A stretch of 64,000 nt of DNA from assembly GCA_032586195.1 (NCBI GenBank), contig JAWHQP010000003.1:62001-126000 (forward strand), written 5' to 3'. The notes under the pieces were generated by a model that saw only the letters and a list, made by a program, of their open reading frames with translations, was not told the origin of the DNA and ran no database searches. How positions within the stretch are numbered: the stretch's first letter is position 1; each line of letters opens with the position of its first letter. Origin of the DNA: JAWHQP01 sp032586195 (lineage in GTDB: Bacteria > Pseudomonadota > Gammaproteobacteria > Enterobacterales > Pasteurellaceae). This document shows positions 42,621 to 53,277 of the stretch, in pieces. The position numbers were made by a program, and so were the translations under genes.

Positions 42621-44045
42621 ATGACGCAGAAATTACATATTAAAACCTGGGGCTGCCAGATGAATGAATACGATTCATCCAAAATGGCGGATTTATTACA
42701 CTCGACACATGGCTTGGAACTCACCGATGAAGCGGAAGATGCCGATGTTGTGTTGCTTAACACCTGTTCCATTCGTGAAAAGGCACAAGAAAAGGTGTTC
42801 CACCAGTTAGGTCGTTGGAAAGAGCTCAAAAAGAAAAATCCTAATTTGGTGATCGGTGTGGGCGGTTGCGTGGCATCGCAGGAGGGCGAGCACATTCGCG
42901 AACGTGCTCCTTATGTGGATATTATTTTCGGGCCGCAGACTTTGCACCGTTTGCCTGAAATGATCAATCAAATTCGCGCGGGCGAAAAAGCCGTATTGGA
43001 TATCAGCTTCCCGGAAATCGAGAAGTTTGACCGTCTGCCGGAACCGAAAGCGGAAGGGCCGACGGCGTTTGTTTCCATTATGGAAGGCTGTAATAAATAT
43101 TGTACTTACTGTGTAGTGCCTTATACCCGCGGTGAAGAAGTATCGCGCCCGCTGGACGATGTGCTGTTTGAAATCGCCCAGCTGGCCGAACAAGGCGTGC
43201 GTGAAATCAATTTATTGGGGCAGAATGTGAACGCGTACCGTGGCCCAACCTTTGACGGCGGCATTTGCAGCTTTGCGGAATTGCTGCGGCTGGTGGCGGC
43301 GATTGACGGTATCGACCGCCTGCGTTTCACCACCAGCAACCCGATTGAGTTTAGCGACGATATTATTGAGGTCTATCGCGATACGCCCGAATTGGTCAGC
43401 TTCTTGCACTTGCCGGTGCAGGCGGGTTCGGATCGCATTTTGACCATGATGAAACGCGGTCACACGGCGATTGAATATAAATCCATTATCCGCAAATTGC
43501 GTAAAGTCCGTCCGAATATTCAAATCAGTTCGGACTTTATCGTGGGCTTCCCGGGCGAAACGGCGGAAGAATTCCAGCAAACCATGGATTTAATTGCTCA
43601 GGTGAATTTCGATATGAGCTTCAGTTTTGTCTATTCGGCCCGTCCCGGCACGCCGGCGGCGGATATGCCGGATAATGTGAGCGAAGAAGAGAAGAAACAG
43701 CGCCTCTATATTTTACAGCAGCGCATTAACAATCAGGCGGCACAGTTCAGCCGCGCGATGTTGGGCACCGAACAGCGCGTGTTGGTGGAAGGCCCGTCCA
43801 AGAAAAATATTATGGAACTCACCGGCCGTACGGAAAATAACCGTATCGTGAATTTCCAGGGCACGCCGGATATGATCGGTAAATTTGTGGATATTAAAAT
43901 TACCGATGTATTCACCAATTCTCTGCGCGGCGATGTTGTGCGCACGGAAGATCAAATAGGCTTGCGCGTGGTGCAATCACCGCAGGCCGTGATGCACCGC
44001 ACCCGCAAAGAGGACGAACTGGGCGTGGGCCGGTTTGTAGCGTAA
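42621..44045 (+). CDS. miaB: tRNA-2-methylthio-N6-dimethylallyladenosine synthase MiaB
   Basis: Radical-SAM methylthiotransferase that modifies i6A37 of tRNAs reading UNN codons. The N-terminal UPF0004 domain has the three cluster Cys at 12, 49 and 83. The radical-SAM Cys are at 157, 161 and 164 (GCNKYCTYC), and a C-terminal TRAM domain is visible (about 378-445). At 474 residues it matches E. coli (474). It is a single-gene unit followed by an uptake signal and a hairpin. Confidence 0.97.
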   Translation: MTQKLHIKTWGCQMNEYDSSKMADLLHSTHGLELTDEAEDADVVLLNTCSIREKAQEKVFHQLGRWKELKKKNPNLVIGVGGCVASQEGEHIRERAPYVDIIFGPQTLHRLPEMINQIRAGEKAVLDISFPEIEKFDRLPEPKAEGPTAFVSIMEGCNKYCTYCVVPYTRGEEVSRPLDDVLFEIAQLAEQGVREINLLGQNVNAYRGPTFDGGICSFAELLRLVAAIDGIDRLRFTTSNPIEFSDDIIEVYRDTPELVSFLHLPVQAGSDRILTMMKRGHTAIEYKSIIRKLRKVRPNIQISSDFIVGFPGETAEEFQQTMDLIAQVNFDMSFSFVYSARPGTPAADMPDNVSEEEKKQRLYILQQRINNQAAQFSRAMLGTEQRVLVEGPSKKNIMELTGRTENNRIVNFQGTPDMIGKFVDIKITDVFTNSLRGDVVRTEDQIGLRVVQSPQAVMHRTRKEDELGVGRFVA

Positions 44046-44062
44046 AAACTCCGTTTCTTGAC

Positions 44063-44072
44063 ACCGCACTTT
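44063..44072 (-). repeat. Hin-type DNA uptake signal
   Basis: ACCGCACTTT directly after miaB; its extended tail GAGTTTTTAC (minus strand) lies 11 nt from the core and overlaps the miaB stop region. Confidence 0.88.
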
Positions 44073-44081
44073 TAGGGGTAA

Positions 44082-44113
44082 ATCCCCCCTCGGTTCTTTT
44101 TCCGAAGGGGGAT
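44082..44113 (+). terminator. Hairpin after miaB
   Basis: ATCCCCCCTCGG / CCGAAGGGGGAT stem with a T-rich loop. No clear T-run follows, so it is a stable hairpin and only a possible terminator. Confidence 0.55.
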
Positions 44114-44218
44114 GATATTCAAGAAACGGCATTATTCCTCTCCGTTCTAAATCATAGCGATTCATTATTTTATTTCATTATAAAAGCCTGTTCTAATGCC
44201 GTTTATTAAAGTTTTTGC

Positions 44219-44890
44219 ATGAGAAACATTATGAACTGGCAATATATTTGGAATGCCGTTCCGAAATTTATTGACGCCACCCTGTTAACCCTGCATCTTT
44301 CCCTGTGGGCTATTATTTTATCTGTTTTAATCGGGATTATTTGTGCGGTGGTGACCACTTATAAAGTGCGTGGTTTGGTCGTGCTGGTAAAAGGCTATAT
44401 TGAGCTTTCCCGTAATACGCCGCTGTTGATTCAGGTGTTTTTTCTCTATTTCGGCTTGTCCAAAATCGGTATTAAATTGGACGGCTTTACCTGTGCGGTG
44501 ATCGGGCTGGCGTTTCTCGGTGGCAGTTATATGGCGGAGGCGGTGCGCGCCGGTCTGGAGTCCGTATCGAAAGGGCAGATTGAATCGGCCCTGAGCATTG
44601 GTCTCACGCCGTTGCAAGCCTTTCGTTATGTGATTTTTCCGCAGGCCTTTGCGGTGGCAACTCCGGCAATCGGAGCCAATTGCCTGTTTTTAATGAAAGA
44701 AACTTCCGTCGTCAGCGCCATCGTCATTGCCGAATTAATGTTTATGGCAAAAGAAATTATCGGCATGGATTATAAAACCAACGAGGCATTATTTCTGTTG
44801 GTCGTGTTCTATCTGATTATTTTATTACCGGTGTCGGTTTTTATTACCTATTTGGAACGTCGCCTGCGGAGAGCAAAATATGGGGCTTAG
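44219..44890 (+). CDS. Polar amino-acid ABC transporter permease 1
   Basis: HisM/GlnP-family inner-membrane permease, 223 residues with about five helices. The conserved family segment YIELSRNTPLLIQVFFLYFGL and the EAA loop (AEAVRAGLESVSKGQIESALSIGLT, near 100-125) contact the ATPase. ATG 44219 and ATG 44231 are both possible starts; neither has a strong ribosome binding site. It is the first gene of a four-gene transporter operon and overlaps the second permease by 11 nt. Confidence 0.9.
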   Translation: MRNIMNWQYIWNAVPKFIDATLLTLHLSLWAIILSVLIGIICAVVTTYKVRGLVVLVKGYIELSRNTPLLIQVFFLYFGLSKIGIKLDGFTCAVIGLAFLGGSYMAEAVRAGLESVSKGQIESALSIGLTPLQAFRYVIFPQAFAVATPAIGANCLFLMKETSVVSAIVIAELMFMAKEIIGMDYKTNEALFLLVVFYLIILLPVSVFITYLERRLRRAKYGA

Positions 44891-45548
44891 TATTCTGTTT
44901 GAAGGCAACAACCTCCAGAGATTGCTCGGCGGCCTGTGGGTGACCGCGGAAATCGCCTTTGTTTCAGTGTTTTTCGCCTGTATTCTGGGCGTGATTTACG
45001 GTGTCATCATGACCGGCAAGAATATTGTCGTCAAGGCCTTATGTCGTTTGTATTTGGAAATCGTACGGATTATTCCTTTGTTGGTGCTGCTATTCATTGT
45101 CTATTTCGGTGTGGCAAAATGGTTTAACGCCCATTTAGACGGCATAGTGGTGTGCATTCTTGTGTTTATTTTTTGGGGAACGGCCGAAATGGGCGATCTA
45201 GTACGCGGAGCCCTGACTTCCATTGAAAAACATCAGATTGAATCCGCCTATGCGTTAGGGTTAACCCGCCTGCAGACGTTCGTTTACATTTTGCTGCCGC
45301 AAAGCTTAAAACGTGTCACACCGGGGGCGATCAATTTGTTTACCCGCATGGTTAAAACCAGCTCCCTCGCCATGTTGATCGGCGTACTGGAAGTGATTAA
45401 GGTCGGGCAGCAGATTATCGAAACCTCGTTATTTAAAGATCCGACGGCGGCATTGTGGATTTATGGTGTCATCTTCGCATTATATTTTGTGATTTGTTAC
45501 CCGTTATCCTTACTGTCCAGATATTTGGAAACCCGTTGGCAGAGTTAG
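44880..45548 (+). CDS. Polar amino-acid ABC transporter permease 2
   Basis: Second HisM/GlnP-family permease, 222 residues, forming a heterodimer with the upstream permease. The [19 protein letters not shown] segment and the EAA loop ([25 protein letters not shown]) are intact. It overlaps the preceding gene and is followed 10 nt later by the ATPase. Confidence 0.92.
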   Translation: MGLSILFEGNNLQRLLGGLWVTAEIAFVSVFFACILGVIYGVIMTGKNIVVKALCRLYLEIVRIIPLLVLLFIVYFGVAKWFNAHLDGIVVCILVFIFWGTAEMGDLVRGALTSIEKHQIESAYALGLTRLQTFVYILLPQSLKRVTPGAINLFTRMVKTSSLAMLIGVLEVIKVGQQIIETSLFKDPTAALWIYGVIFALYFVICYPLSLLSRYLETRWQS

Positions 45549-45558
45549 GCAGAACATT

Positions 45559-46296
45559 ATGGCATTACTCGAAATTAAAGATTTAGTTAAAAATTACGGC
45601 GATGTAACCGCGCTGAAAGGTATCAATTTATCGGTACAAAAGGGCGAAGTGGTGGTGATCCTTGGGCCTTCAGGCTGTGGCAAAAGCACCTTTCTACGCT
45701 GTATTAACGGATTGGAAGAGATTAAAAGCGGTTCGTTGGTGCTGGAAAACAGTGGTGAATTAGGCAAGGATATTTGTTGGACGAAAGCCCGCCAGCATAT
45801 CGGCATGGTGTTCCAAAGTTATGAACTGTTCGCTCATATGACGGTGCTTGAAAATATTCTGCTCGGACCGCTAAAGGTACAGAAACGCAAGCGTACCGAA
45901 GTGGAAGTGCAGGCGGATGAACTGCTTAAACGGGTGGGGTTGTATGACCGTAAAAACGCTTATCCGCGCGAGCTGTCGGGCGGGCAGAAACAACGCATCG
46001 CCATTGTGCGTTCGCTGTGCATGAACCCGGATATTATGCTGTTTGACGAAGTTACCGCCGCCCTCGATCCGGAAATGGTGCGTGAGGTGCTGGATGTCGT
46101 GCTGGGCTTGGCGAAAGAGGGAATGACCATGCTGATCGTTACCCACGAAATGCAGTTTGCCCGTCAGGTGGCGGATCGCATTGTTTTTATGGATGCCGGC
46201 AAAATCGTGGAAGAGGCGCCGCCGGAAGCGTTTTTCACCAGTCCGAAAACCGAACGGGCGAAGGCATTCCTAAACATTCTTGATTATTACATTTAA
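45559..46296 (+). CDS. Polar amino-acid ABC transporter ATP-binding protein
   Basis: A 245-residue ABC ATPase. Walker A is GPSGCGKST (about 36-44), the Q-loop is [17 protein letters not shown], the signature is [11 protein letters not shown], Walker B is [14 protein letters not shown], and the switch His is in VTHEMQFA. This pattern is the GlnQ/HisP polar-amino-acid group. It lies between the permeases and the binding protein of the same operon. Confidence 0.94.
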   Translation: MALLEIKDLVKNYGDVTALKGINLSVQKGEVVVILGPSGCGKSTFLRCINGLEEIKSGSLVLENSGELGKDICWTKARQHIGMVFQSYELFAHMTVLENILLGPLKVQKRKRTEVEVQADELLKRVGLYDRKNAYPRELSGGQKQRIAIVRSLCMNPDIMLFDEVTAALDPEMVREVLDVVLGLAKEGMTMLIVTHEMQFARQVADRIVFMDAGKIVEEAPPEAFFTSPKTERAKAFLNILDYYI

Positions 46297-46312
46297 CCAA
46301 AAAGGATACATT

Positions 46313-47170
46313 ATGAAAATCGTAAAAAAAGCTATCTCACTGTTAACTGTCACTTTACTGGCAGTCGCGTTAACCGCTTGCGGCGATAACAAAACCGATA
46401 CGGCGAAAAATGATCAATCCGCTTCCGCCGTGGAACGCATTAAACAAGCGGATAAAGTGCGTATCGGCGTATTCAGCGATAAACCGCCGTTCGGCTATGT
46501 GGACAGCCAAGGCAAAAGTCAAGGTTTTGATGTGGAAATTGCCAAAGCGATTACCAAAGATTTGCTCGGCGATGAAAATAAAGCGGAATTCGTATTGGTG
46601 GAAGCGGCAAACCGTGCGGAATATCTGCTTTCCAACAAAGTGGACATTATTTTAGCCAATTTCACCGTGACGCCCGAACGCAAAGAAGTGGTGAATTTTG
46701 CCAAACCATATATGAAAGTGGCGTTGGGCGTGGTTTCCAAAGACAGTGCACCGATCACCGACGTGGCGCAGTTAGCGGATAAAACCCTGCTGCTGAATAA
46801 GGGCACCACGGCGGATGCGTATTTCAGCAAAAATTATCCGAATATCAAAACGTTAAAATTTGAGCAAAATACAGAAACTTTCCAATCTTTGTTAGACGGT
46901 CGCGGTGATGCACTGGCTCACGACAACACCCTGTTGTTTGCATGGGTGAAAGAAAACCCGGGCTACGTGGTTGCGATTAAAAATCTTGGCGAGCAAGACT
47001 TCATCGCACCGGCAGTGAAGAAAGAAGATTCGGACTTATTGCAGTGGCTGGACGCTGAAATTGAAAAATTAGGCAAAGAAGGCGTGTTAAATCAGGCCTA
47101 TCAAAAAACCTTACAACCTATTTACGGCGATAGTATCAGTGAATCCGACGTAGTGGTTGAGTATAAATAA
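46313..47170 (+). CDS. Amino-acid ABC transporter binding lipoprotein
   Basis: Solute-binding protein (SBP family 3) for the preceding permeases and ATPase. The lipobox ALTAC puts the lipidated Cys at residue 23. The mature protein has VRIGVFSDKPPFGYVD and the GFDVEIAKAI ligand-binding segment, and VDIILANFTVTPERKEVVNF near residue 115. ATG 46313 with AAAGGA at 46301-46306 is preferred to the longer frame from 46280. The sequence resembles cysteine/acidic amino-acid binders of the CjaA/PEB1 group, but the ligand is not certain. Next to gshF, a role in cysteine supply is attractive but only inference. Confidence 0.9.
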   Translation: MKIVKKAISLLTVTLLAVALTACGDNKTDTAKNDQSASAVERIKQADKVRIGVFSDKPPFGYVDSQGKSQGFDVEIAKAITKDLLGDENKAEFVLVEAANRAEYLLSNKVDIILANFTVTPERKEVVNFAKPYMKVALGVVSKDSAPITDVAQLADKTLLLNKGTTADAYFSKNYPNIKTLKFEQNTETFQSLLDGRGDALAHDNTLLFAWVKENPGYVVAIKNLGEQDFIAPAVKKEDSDLLQWLDAEIEKLGKEGVLNQAYQKTLQPIYGDSISESDVVVEYK

Positions 47171-47188
47171 TAAATACCAACAAACCCT

Positions 47189-47216
47189 AAAGTGCGGTGT
47201 CGAAAACCGCACTTTT
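47189..47216 (+). terminator. Terminator made of two facing uptake signals
   Basis: AAAGTGCGGT (47189-47198) and ACCGCACTTTT (47206-47216) form a 10-bp perfect stem with a 7-nt loop, ending in TTTT, 18 nt after the binding-protein stop. It is the classic Pasteurellaceae arrangement in which inverted uptake sequences also serve as a terminator. Confidence 0.88.
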
Positions 47217-47281
47217 GCATTCAACCAAAAGAGTGCTATGCTAGCAGCGTTTTTTTATTGGATATTGAATGAGGAAAGTAA

Positions 47282-49555
47282 ATGAAGTTACAGAAGGTTA
47301 TCGCAGAAAAGGGTTTAGGGCTTTTATTCCAACAGGGATCATTCGGTATTGAAAAAGAAAGTCAGCGGGTGCATGCCGATGGTTCGGTGGTCACCACGCC
47401 GCATCCCCGTTGCTTCGGCAATCGCTCTTACCATCCTTATATTCAGACGGATTTTGCCGAAAGTCAGCTCGAACTGATTACACCGCCGAATAAAAAAATT
47501 GAAGACACGCTGCGTTGGTTGTCGGCGATACATGAAGTAACCCTGCGTTCCCTGCCGCAAGACGAATTTATTTTTCCGTTCAGTATGCCGGCGGGTTTGC
47601 CGCCTGCGGATCAGATTAAAGTGGCGCAGCTGGATGATCCGCAAGATGTGGCGTATCGCGAGCATTTGGTGCGGGTTTATGGCAAAAACAAGCAAATGGT
47701 GAGCGGCATTCATTACAATTTCCAGTTTGCCGAAGAGCTAATTAACGCCTTATTTCATGCCCAAACCGAATATAGCGACTTAGTGGATTTTCAGAATCGG
47801 CTTTATCTGAAAGTAGCAAAAAATTTCCTGCGTTATCAATGGGTGTTGCTTTATTTGCTGTCTGCCACGCCGACGGTGGATGCGGATTATTTCAAAGACG
47901 GTTCGCCGCTGAAACCGAACCAATACGTGCGTAGTCTGCGTTCCAGCCGATATGGCTATGTGAATGCCGACGATATTATCGTTTCCTTTGACAGTATCGA
48001 ACGCTATGTGGAAACACTGGAACATTGGGTGAACAGCGGGCGGTTAATCGCGGAAAAAGAGTTTTATTCCAACGTGCGCCTGCGCGGTGCGAAAAAAGCC
48101 CGTGAATTTTTACACACCGGCATTCGGTATTTAGAATTTCGCCTGTTCGATCTGAACCCGTTTGAACCTTATGGTGTCGGCCTTGCGGACGCTAAATTTA
48201 TCCATCATTTTATCTTGCTCACCTTATGGCTGGACGAAACCGCGGATCAGGCGGGGGTAGAACTCGGCCGGGCAAGATTAGGCGAAGTGGCGTTGGAAGA
48301 TCCGCGTACGCAAACCGCTTATCGCGCCGAAGGGGAATGGGTGCTGAATCAATTAATCGCAATGCTGAAATCCATCGGTGCGGAATCTACGGCGGTGCGC
48401 TATGCCGAGCAGAAATTAGCTCAATTTGCTGAACCGAGCCAAACCCTGTGTGCCCGCGTAGTCGCCGTGATTGAACAAGCCGGCGGCTATCAGAAACTGG
48501 GAGCGGAACTGGCTCAACGCAATAAAGCGCAGGCTTATGAACGTTTTTATGCCTTGTCGGCCTTCGACAATATGGAACTTTCTACTCAGGCATTACTGTT
48601 CGATTTAATCCAAAAAGGTATTACAACCGAGATTCTGGATGAAAACGATCAATTCCTGCGTCTGCAATTCGGCGAGCATGTCGAATACGTGAAAAACGGC
48701 AATATGACCAGCCATGACAGCTATATTTCACCGCTGATTATGGAAAACAAAGTGGTTACTAAAAAAGTACTGGCGAAAGCCGGCTTCAATGTACCGCAAA
48801 GCAGGGAATTCACCAGTGCGGAAAGTGCGGTGCTGAGTTTTCCACTTTTTGAAGGCAAGGCGGTCGTGATTAAACCGAAATCAACCAATTACGGCCTCGG
48901 CATCAGCATTTTTCAGCAAGGCGTACAAGATAAAGCCGACTTCGCCGAAGCGGTGGAAATCGCTTTCCGTGAAGATAAAGAAATTATGGTGGAAGATTAT
49001 TTGGTCGGCACCGAATACCGTTTCTTCGTGCTGGGTGATGAAACGCTCGCCGTGTTGTTGCGCGTGCCTGCGAATGTGGTGGGAGACGGCGTACATACGG
49101 TGGCGGAACTGGTGGCGGAAAAAAACGCTCACCCGCTACGCGGCGACGGCAGCCGCACGCCATTGAAAAAAATTGCCCTTGGCGATATTGAACGGTTACA
49201 GCTGAAAGAACAGGGGCTTAGCGTTGACAGCGTGCCGCCGCCGGGACAAATTGTGCAGCTGCGTGCCAATTCCAACATCAGCACCGGCGGTGACAGCATT
49301 GATATGACGGACGAAATGCATCCAAGCTACAAACGGCTTGCCGTGGGCATTACCAAGGCGATGGGGGCGGCGGTGTGCGGCGTGGATTTAATTATCCCGG
49401 ATTTGAAAAAACCTGCCGAAGCCGGTTTGCAATCCTGGAGTGTCATTGAAGCGAATTTTAATCCGATGATGATGATGCACATCTTCCCGTACAGCGGCAA
49501 ATCAAGACGTTTGACCCAGAATGTGATTAAAATGTTGTTCCCCGAATTGGCTTAA
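47282..49555 (+). CDS. gshF: Bifunctional glutamate-cysteine ligase/glutathione synthetase
   Basis: Fused enzyme that makes glutathione from Glu, Cys and Gly in one polypeptide. The N-terminal half is a GshA-type ligase (FGIEKESQRV near 21, then PHPRCFGNRSYHPYIQTDFAESQLELIT). The C-terminal part (about 480-757) is an ATP-grasp domain: GKAVVIKPKSTNYGLGISIF, then EDYLVGTEYRFFVLG, and VIEANFNPMMMMH. The length of 757 matches Pasteurella GshAB. GAGGAAAG precedes the ATG. An uptake core lies inside the gene near 48823. Confidence 0.96.
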   Translation: MKLQKVIAEKGLGLLFQQGSFGIEKESQRVHADGSVVTTPHPRCFGNRSYHPYIQTDFAESQLELITPPNKKIEDTLRWLSAIHEVTLRSLPQDEFIFPFSMPAGLPPADQIKVAQLDDPQDVAYREHLVRVYGKNKQMVSGIHYNFQFAEELINALFHAQTEYSDLVDFQNRLYLKVAKNFLRYQWVLLYLLSATPTVDADYFKDGSPLKPNQYVRSLRSSRYGYVNADDIIVSFDSIERYVETLEHWVNSGRLIAEKEFYSNVRLRGAKKAREFLHTGIRYLEFRLFDLNPFEPYGVGLADAKFIHHFILLTLWLDETADQAGVELGRARLGEVALEDPRTQTAYRAEGEWVLNQLIAMLKSIGAESTAVRYAEQKLAQFAEPSQTLCARVVAVIEQAGGYQKLGAELAQRNKAQAYERFYALSAFDNMELSTQALLFDLIQKGITTEILDENDQFLRLQFGEHVEYVKNGNMTSHDSYISPLIMENKVVTKKVLAKAGFNVPQSREFTSAESAVLSFPLFEGKAVVIKPKSTNYGLGISIFQQGVQDKADFAEAVEIAFREDKEIMVEDYLVGTEYRFFVLGDETLAVLLRVPANVVGDGVHTVAELVAEKNAHPLRGDGSRTPLKKIALGDIERLQLKEQGLSVDSVPPPGQIVQLRANSNISTGGDSIDMTDEMHPSYKRLAVGITKAMGAAVCGVDLIIPDLKKPAEAGLQSWSVIEANFNPMMMMHIFPYSGKSRRLTQNVIKMLFPELA

Positions 49556-49643
49556 CGCGTAGGGTCAGTAAAATTTGGAATAGTGATCGCAAAATTTTCA
49601 GAATCCGACGATATTTTTAATGCTTACAGCCGAAATGAGAACA

Positions 49644-49653
49644 AAAGTGCGGT
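49644..49653 (+). repeat. Hin-type DNA uptake signal
   Basis: AAAGTGCGGT with the extended tail GAGTTTTT 11 nt after the core, in the gap between gshF and ybeZ. Confidence 0.88.
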
Positions 49654-49747
49654 GCTGTTTTTGTGAGTTTTTACGGTTGACGATTTTGTATCTTGCGTTC
49701 GGATCGAGTAAAATCACAGCCAGCATTTTTCAGCATAGGAACATATT

Positions 49748-50833
49748 TTGTATAACGAACAATTTACGCTTGAGCCGCAGGATAATTACCGTTTACAGGC
49801 GCTTTGCGGCTCGTTCGATCAGAATCTGCAGTTGATCGAAAAAGAATTTAATCTGGTTATCGCCCGCCGTAATTTTACTTTTACTATCCAGTCCAACGCG
49901 GAAACGCCTCAACCTCATCATGAAAGTCTGATTAAAAATGCGGCGCGGTTAATTCAGGATTTGTATCTGGAAACCGCTCCCGTGCGGGGCAAAATCAAGG
50001 AAATTGACTTGAAAGACGTGCATATGGCGATTCAGGAAAGCCGTATGCTGTCTCAGCCGCAAGAGGCGGAAAGTAAGGTTTATAGCACGACGATTAAAAC
50101 GAAACGCGGTTTAATTAAGCCGCGCGGTAAAAATCAGACTGAATATCTGCATAATATTTTAACCCACGACATTAGTTTCGGCATCGGGCCTGCGGGAACA
50201 GGCAAAACCTTTCTTGCCGTGGCGGCTGCGGTGGAAGCGCTGGAACGACAGGAAATTCGTCGTATTCTGCTGACCCGTCCAGCGGTAGAGGCGGGAGAAA
50301 AACTGGGTTTCTTACCCGGCGATCTGGGTTCAAAAATTGAGCCTTATCTACGCCCGCTGTACGATGCGCTGTATGAAATGCTGGGGTTTGAACGGGTAGA
50401 AAAATTAATGGAACGCAATGTGATTGAAATTGCACCGCTGGCTTATATGCGAGGTCGCACGCTCAATGACAGCTTTATTATTCTTGATGAAAGCCAGAAT
50501 ACCACAGTAGAACAAATGAAAATGTTCCTTACCCGCATCGGGTTTAATTCCAAAGCGGTGGTTACGGGCGACGTGACTCAAGTGGATTTGCCGCGTAGTC
50601 AGAAATCGGGCTTACGCCATGCCATTGAGGTATTGGAAAGCGTGCCGGAACTCAGTTTTAACTATTTTGACAGTCACGATATTGTCCGTCATCCTGTTGT
50701 GGCGAAAGTGGTACGGGCCTATGAAGCATGGGAAGCGGCGGACGAAATCCGCAAACAGGAACTTGCCGAACAACGCAAGTTGGAAAAATTAAATGCGGAA
50801 CAGCATAAACTTGAATTAATCGCCGAATCTTGA
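49748..50833 (+). CDS. ybeZ: PhoH-like ATPase YbeZ
   Basis: PhoH-family NTPase that works with YbeY in ribosome/RNA maintenance. Walker A GPAGTGKT is at 147-154 and Walker B in [10 protein letters not shown]. The segments [21 protein letters not shown] and [14 protein letters not shown] are near-identical to E. coli YbeZ. The start is a TTG at 49748, with AGGA 7 nt upstream and no ATG nearby; the N-terminus then aligns with E. coli YbeZ. The stop is followed one base later by the ybeY ATG. Confidence 0.94.
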   Translation: MYNEQFTLEPQDNYRLQALCGSFDQNLQLIEKEFNLVIARRNFTFTIQSNAETPQPHHESLIKNAARLIQDLYLETAPVRGKIKEIDLKDVHMAIQESRMLSQPQEAESKVYSTTIKTKRGLIKPRGKNQTEYLHNILTHDISFGIGPAGTGKTFLAVAAAVEALERQEIRRILLTRPAVEAGEKLGFLPGDLGSKIEPYLRPLYDALYEMLGFERVEKLMERNVIEIAPLAYMRGRTLNDSFIILDESQNTTVEQMKMFLTRIGFNSKAVVTGDVTQVDLPRSQKSGLRHAIEVLESVPELSFNYFDSHDIVRHPVVAKVVRAYEAWEAADEIRKQELAEQRKLEKLNAEQHKLELIAES

Positions 50834-50834
50834 A

Positions 50835-51320
50835 ATGGACGAACCGCAAAATATGAAAACCGTAGCAATCGATCTGCAAATTGCCAGCGCAGACACGAAT
50901 AATCTTCCGAATCTTGAGCAAATTACTCAATGGGCGACTCGTGCCGTGCGGGCGGAGAACCTAGAGCCCGAAATGACGGTGCGTATCGTGGATGAAGCGG
51001 AAAGCCGCGAGCTTAATTTTACCTACCGCGGTAAGGATCGTCCGACTAACGTATTATCTTTCCCGTTTGAATGTCCGCCCGAAGTGGAATTGCCGCTGTT
51101 AGGCGATTTGGTTATCTGTCGTCAGGTAGTGGAACGCGAGGCGCGAGAGCAGGGCAAGCCGTTGTTAGCACACTGGGCGCATATGGTGGTGCACGGCAGC
51201 CTGCATTTGCTTGGCTACGATCATATTGAGGATGACGAGGCGGAACAAATGGAACGCCTCGAAACGGGAATTATGCTGGAATTGGGATTTGAGGATCCCT
51301 ATTCCTACGATGAAGAATAA
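50835..51320 (+). CDS. ybeY: Endoribonuclease YbeY
   Basis: Zn-dependent endoribonuclease for 16S rRNA 3'-end maturation and 70S quality control. The signature [15 protein letters not shown] carries the three Zn-binding His, and [17 protein letters not shown] precedes it. Total 161 residues from ATG 50835; an internal ATG at 50853 aligns better with the E. coli start. It is coupled to ybeZ (1 nt gap) and abuts tmcA. Confidence 0.95.
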   Translation: MDEPQNMKTVAIDLQIASADTNNLPNLEQITQWATRAVRAENLEPEMTVRIVDEAESRELNFTYRGKDRPTNVLSFPFECPPEVELPLLGDLVICRQVVEREAREQGKPLLAHWAHMVVHGSLHLLGYDHIEDDEAEQMERLETGIMLELGFEDPYSYDEE

Positions 51321-53225
51321 ATGCTGCCGCGTCGCTTAAACATTATTGTCGGAGATGACAGCGCGTTTTTAACCAAAGTGCGGTGTCATTTTTGCGAGTT
51401 TTTTCAGTCCGGGCAGGCGGTTGTTTTAGGGCAGGATAATTTCGCTAAAGCGAAAAATCTGCTCGGGCGGGAATTCGCTCTTATTCTTTATGATGCCCGC
51501 CAAGGGCTGAATTTAGAAGCATTGGCGATTGCGGTGGGAACATTGAAGTCGGGCGGCCTGTTGCTGCTTTGGTTTGCCGACTGGCGGAATCTGAGCTTAC
51601 TCCCCGATGCCGATAGCCTGCGCTGGAGCGGTGAATCACAGCCTATCGCCACGCCGAATTTTACTTTATTTTTCCGTCGGTTATGTGACAAATATCGTTT
51701 TCCGATTTATGTGGCGGAACGGTATTTCCCGCCGAAACTCAGGATAGATTCACCTCAGTCGTCTCTTCAATCCACAGCGGAACAGCAACATATTATCCGG
51801 CAGATTTTGCGGCAAGAGAGTGAGCTTTATCTGATCACCGCCAAACGCGGACGCGGCAAATCCGCCTTGGCAGGATTGGCGGCAGCCGAACTGGCGAAGC
51901 GTTCCGGGCTAAAAATTTATCTGACCGCGCCTAATAAAAGTGCGGTGCGGACGTTGCTGGATTTTGCTCGGAACGCGCCTGCTTTTATCGCCCCCGATGA
52001 ACTCTGCCGGCAGATTCGCCTAGATGCGGCGCAATTTGAACAGGCTTGGCTTATCATTGATGAGGCGGCGATGATTCCGCTGGAGATGCTGTTCGGTTTA
52101 ACTTCGGCATTCAAGCATGTTATCTGCTCTACCACGGTACAAAGTTATGAGGGGACGGGACGGGGATTTTTGCTCAAATTCCTGCCCGGTTTGCGCCGTA
52201 CCTTTCAGCATTTTGAATTGTTTGAACCGTTGCGATGGACGAAAAATGATCCGCTCGAAGCTTTTATTGACGAGCTGTTATTGGTTGAAGCGGAAGAACG
52301 GCTGTCGCAGCCCGCGTTTCAGCCGCAAAGCGCGGTGCTGTTTCGGCGAGTTTTGCAGCCCGATTTACAGCCTCTCCTTCAACATTTTTACGGTTTGCTT
52401 ACCCTCGCCCATTATCGCACCTCGCCTGTGGATTTACGCCGTCTGTTTGATGCGCCCAAGCAGCAGTTCTGGTTGGCGGAACGGGAGAACACCCTGCTTG
52501 CAGGAGCATGGTTGCTGGCCGAGGGCGGAATGCAGGATACGGATTTAATCGAGGATATTTGCACGGGCCTGCGTCGCCCGAAGGGCAATTTGGTCGCTCA
52601 ATCCTTGGCCTTTCAAGCCAACTTACCGCAAGCCTGTCGGCTGAAATCACTGCGAATTTCCCGTATCGCCGTGCAGCCGAACTGGCAGAATCATGGAATC
52701 GGGCAACAACTTATCGAACGGATCGCCCGACATTCGGCGGTGGATTTTCTGTCCGTAAGCTTTGGCTATACCTCAGAGCTAATGCGGTTTTGGCAACGCT
52801 GCGGGTTTGAGCTGGTGCATATCGGCGATAATAAAGAGGCGACCAGCGGTTGCTATTCCGCCATTGCACTGCGGGCGTTATCGGCGGCGGGACGGAGGTT
52901 GAGCCAACAGGCCTTACGCCATTTCGAGCGGAATTTTCCGTTTAGTCGGCATGAATTAGCGGATTTAATCACCGTTCCCCTTGATTGGCGATTAACCGGG
53001 GAGGACATGGCGATTTTAAAAAACTTCGTTTTTTCACACCGCACTTTGAGCGGTTCTATTGGCGCAATTCGGCGCTTATGGGTATGTTCGGATGCACGAT
53101 ATGCTCCGTTATTGACCGATTTATTTGCTTCCGGACGGCAAAAAAATATCTTGGATGATGGCAGGAAAGCCCGGCTTGGGGCGATTCGCCGCGAAGTGAA
53201 AATCTTATTGCAAAACCGTGAATGA
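51321..53225 (+). CDS. tmcA: tRNA(Met) cytidine acetyltransferase TmcA
   Basis: Makes N4-acetylcytidine at the wobble base of elongator tRNA-Met. An N-terminal domain is followed by a helicase-like module (Walker A TAKRGRGKSALAGLAAAEL near 174; DEAA-type motif WLIIDEAAMIPLEML). The GNAT acetyltransferase part has ISRIAVQPNWQNHGIGQQL near 450. At 634 residues it is close to E. coli TmcA (671). The ATG follows the ybeY stop directly. Its first 25 codons contain an extended uptake signal (core near 51376), so part of the N-terminus is dictated by that sequence. Confidence 0.92.
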   Translation: MLPRRLNIIVGDDSAFLTKVRCHFCEFFQSGQAVVLGQDNFAKAKNLLGREFALILYDARQGLNLEALAIAVGTLKSGGLLLLWFADWRNLSLLPDADSLRWSGESQPIATPNFTLFFRRLCDKYRFPIYVAERYFPPKLRIDSPQSSLQSTAEQQHIIRQILRQESELYLITAKRGRGKSALAGLAAAELAKRSGLKIYLTAPNKSAVRTLLDFARNAPAFIAPDELCRQIRLDAAQFEQAWLIIDEAAMIPLEMLFGLTSAFKHVICSTTVQSYEGTGRGFLLKFLPGLRRTFQHFELFEPLRWTKNDPLEAFIDELLLVEAEERLSQPAFQPQSAVLFRRVLQPDLQPLLQHFYGLLTLAHYRTSPVDLRRLFDAPKQQFWLAERENTLLAGAWLLAEGGMQDTDLIEDICTGLRRPKGNLVAQSLAFQANLPQACRLKSLRISRIAVQPNWQNHGIGQQLIERIARHSAVDFLSVSFGYTSELMRFWQRCGFELVHIGDNKEATSGCYSAIALRALSAAGRRLSQQALRHFERNFPFSRHELADLITVPLDWRLTGEDMAILKNFVFSHRTLSGSIGAIRRLWVCSDARYAPLLTDLFASGRQKNILDDGRKARLGAIRREVKILLQNRE

Positions 53226-53277
53226 AAAACTAGAATCCTTAAAGGCTATATTTTGAACATTATCTCGGGAGGAGAAT

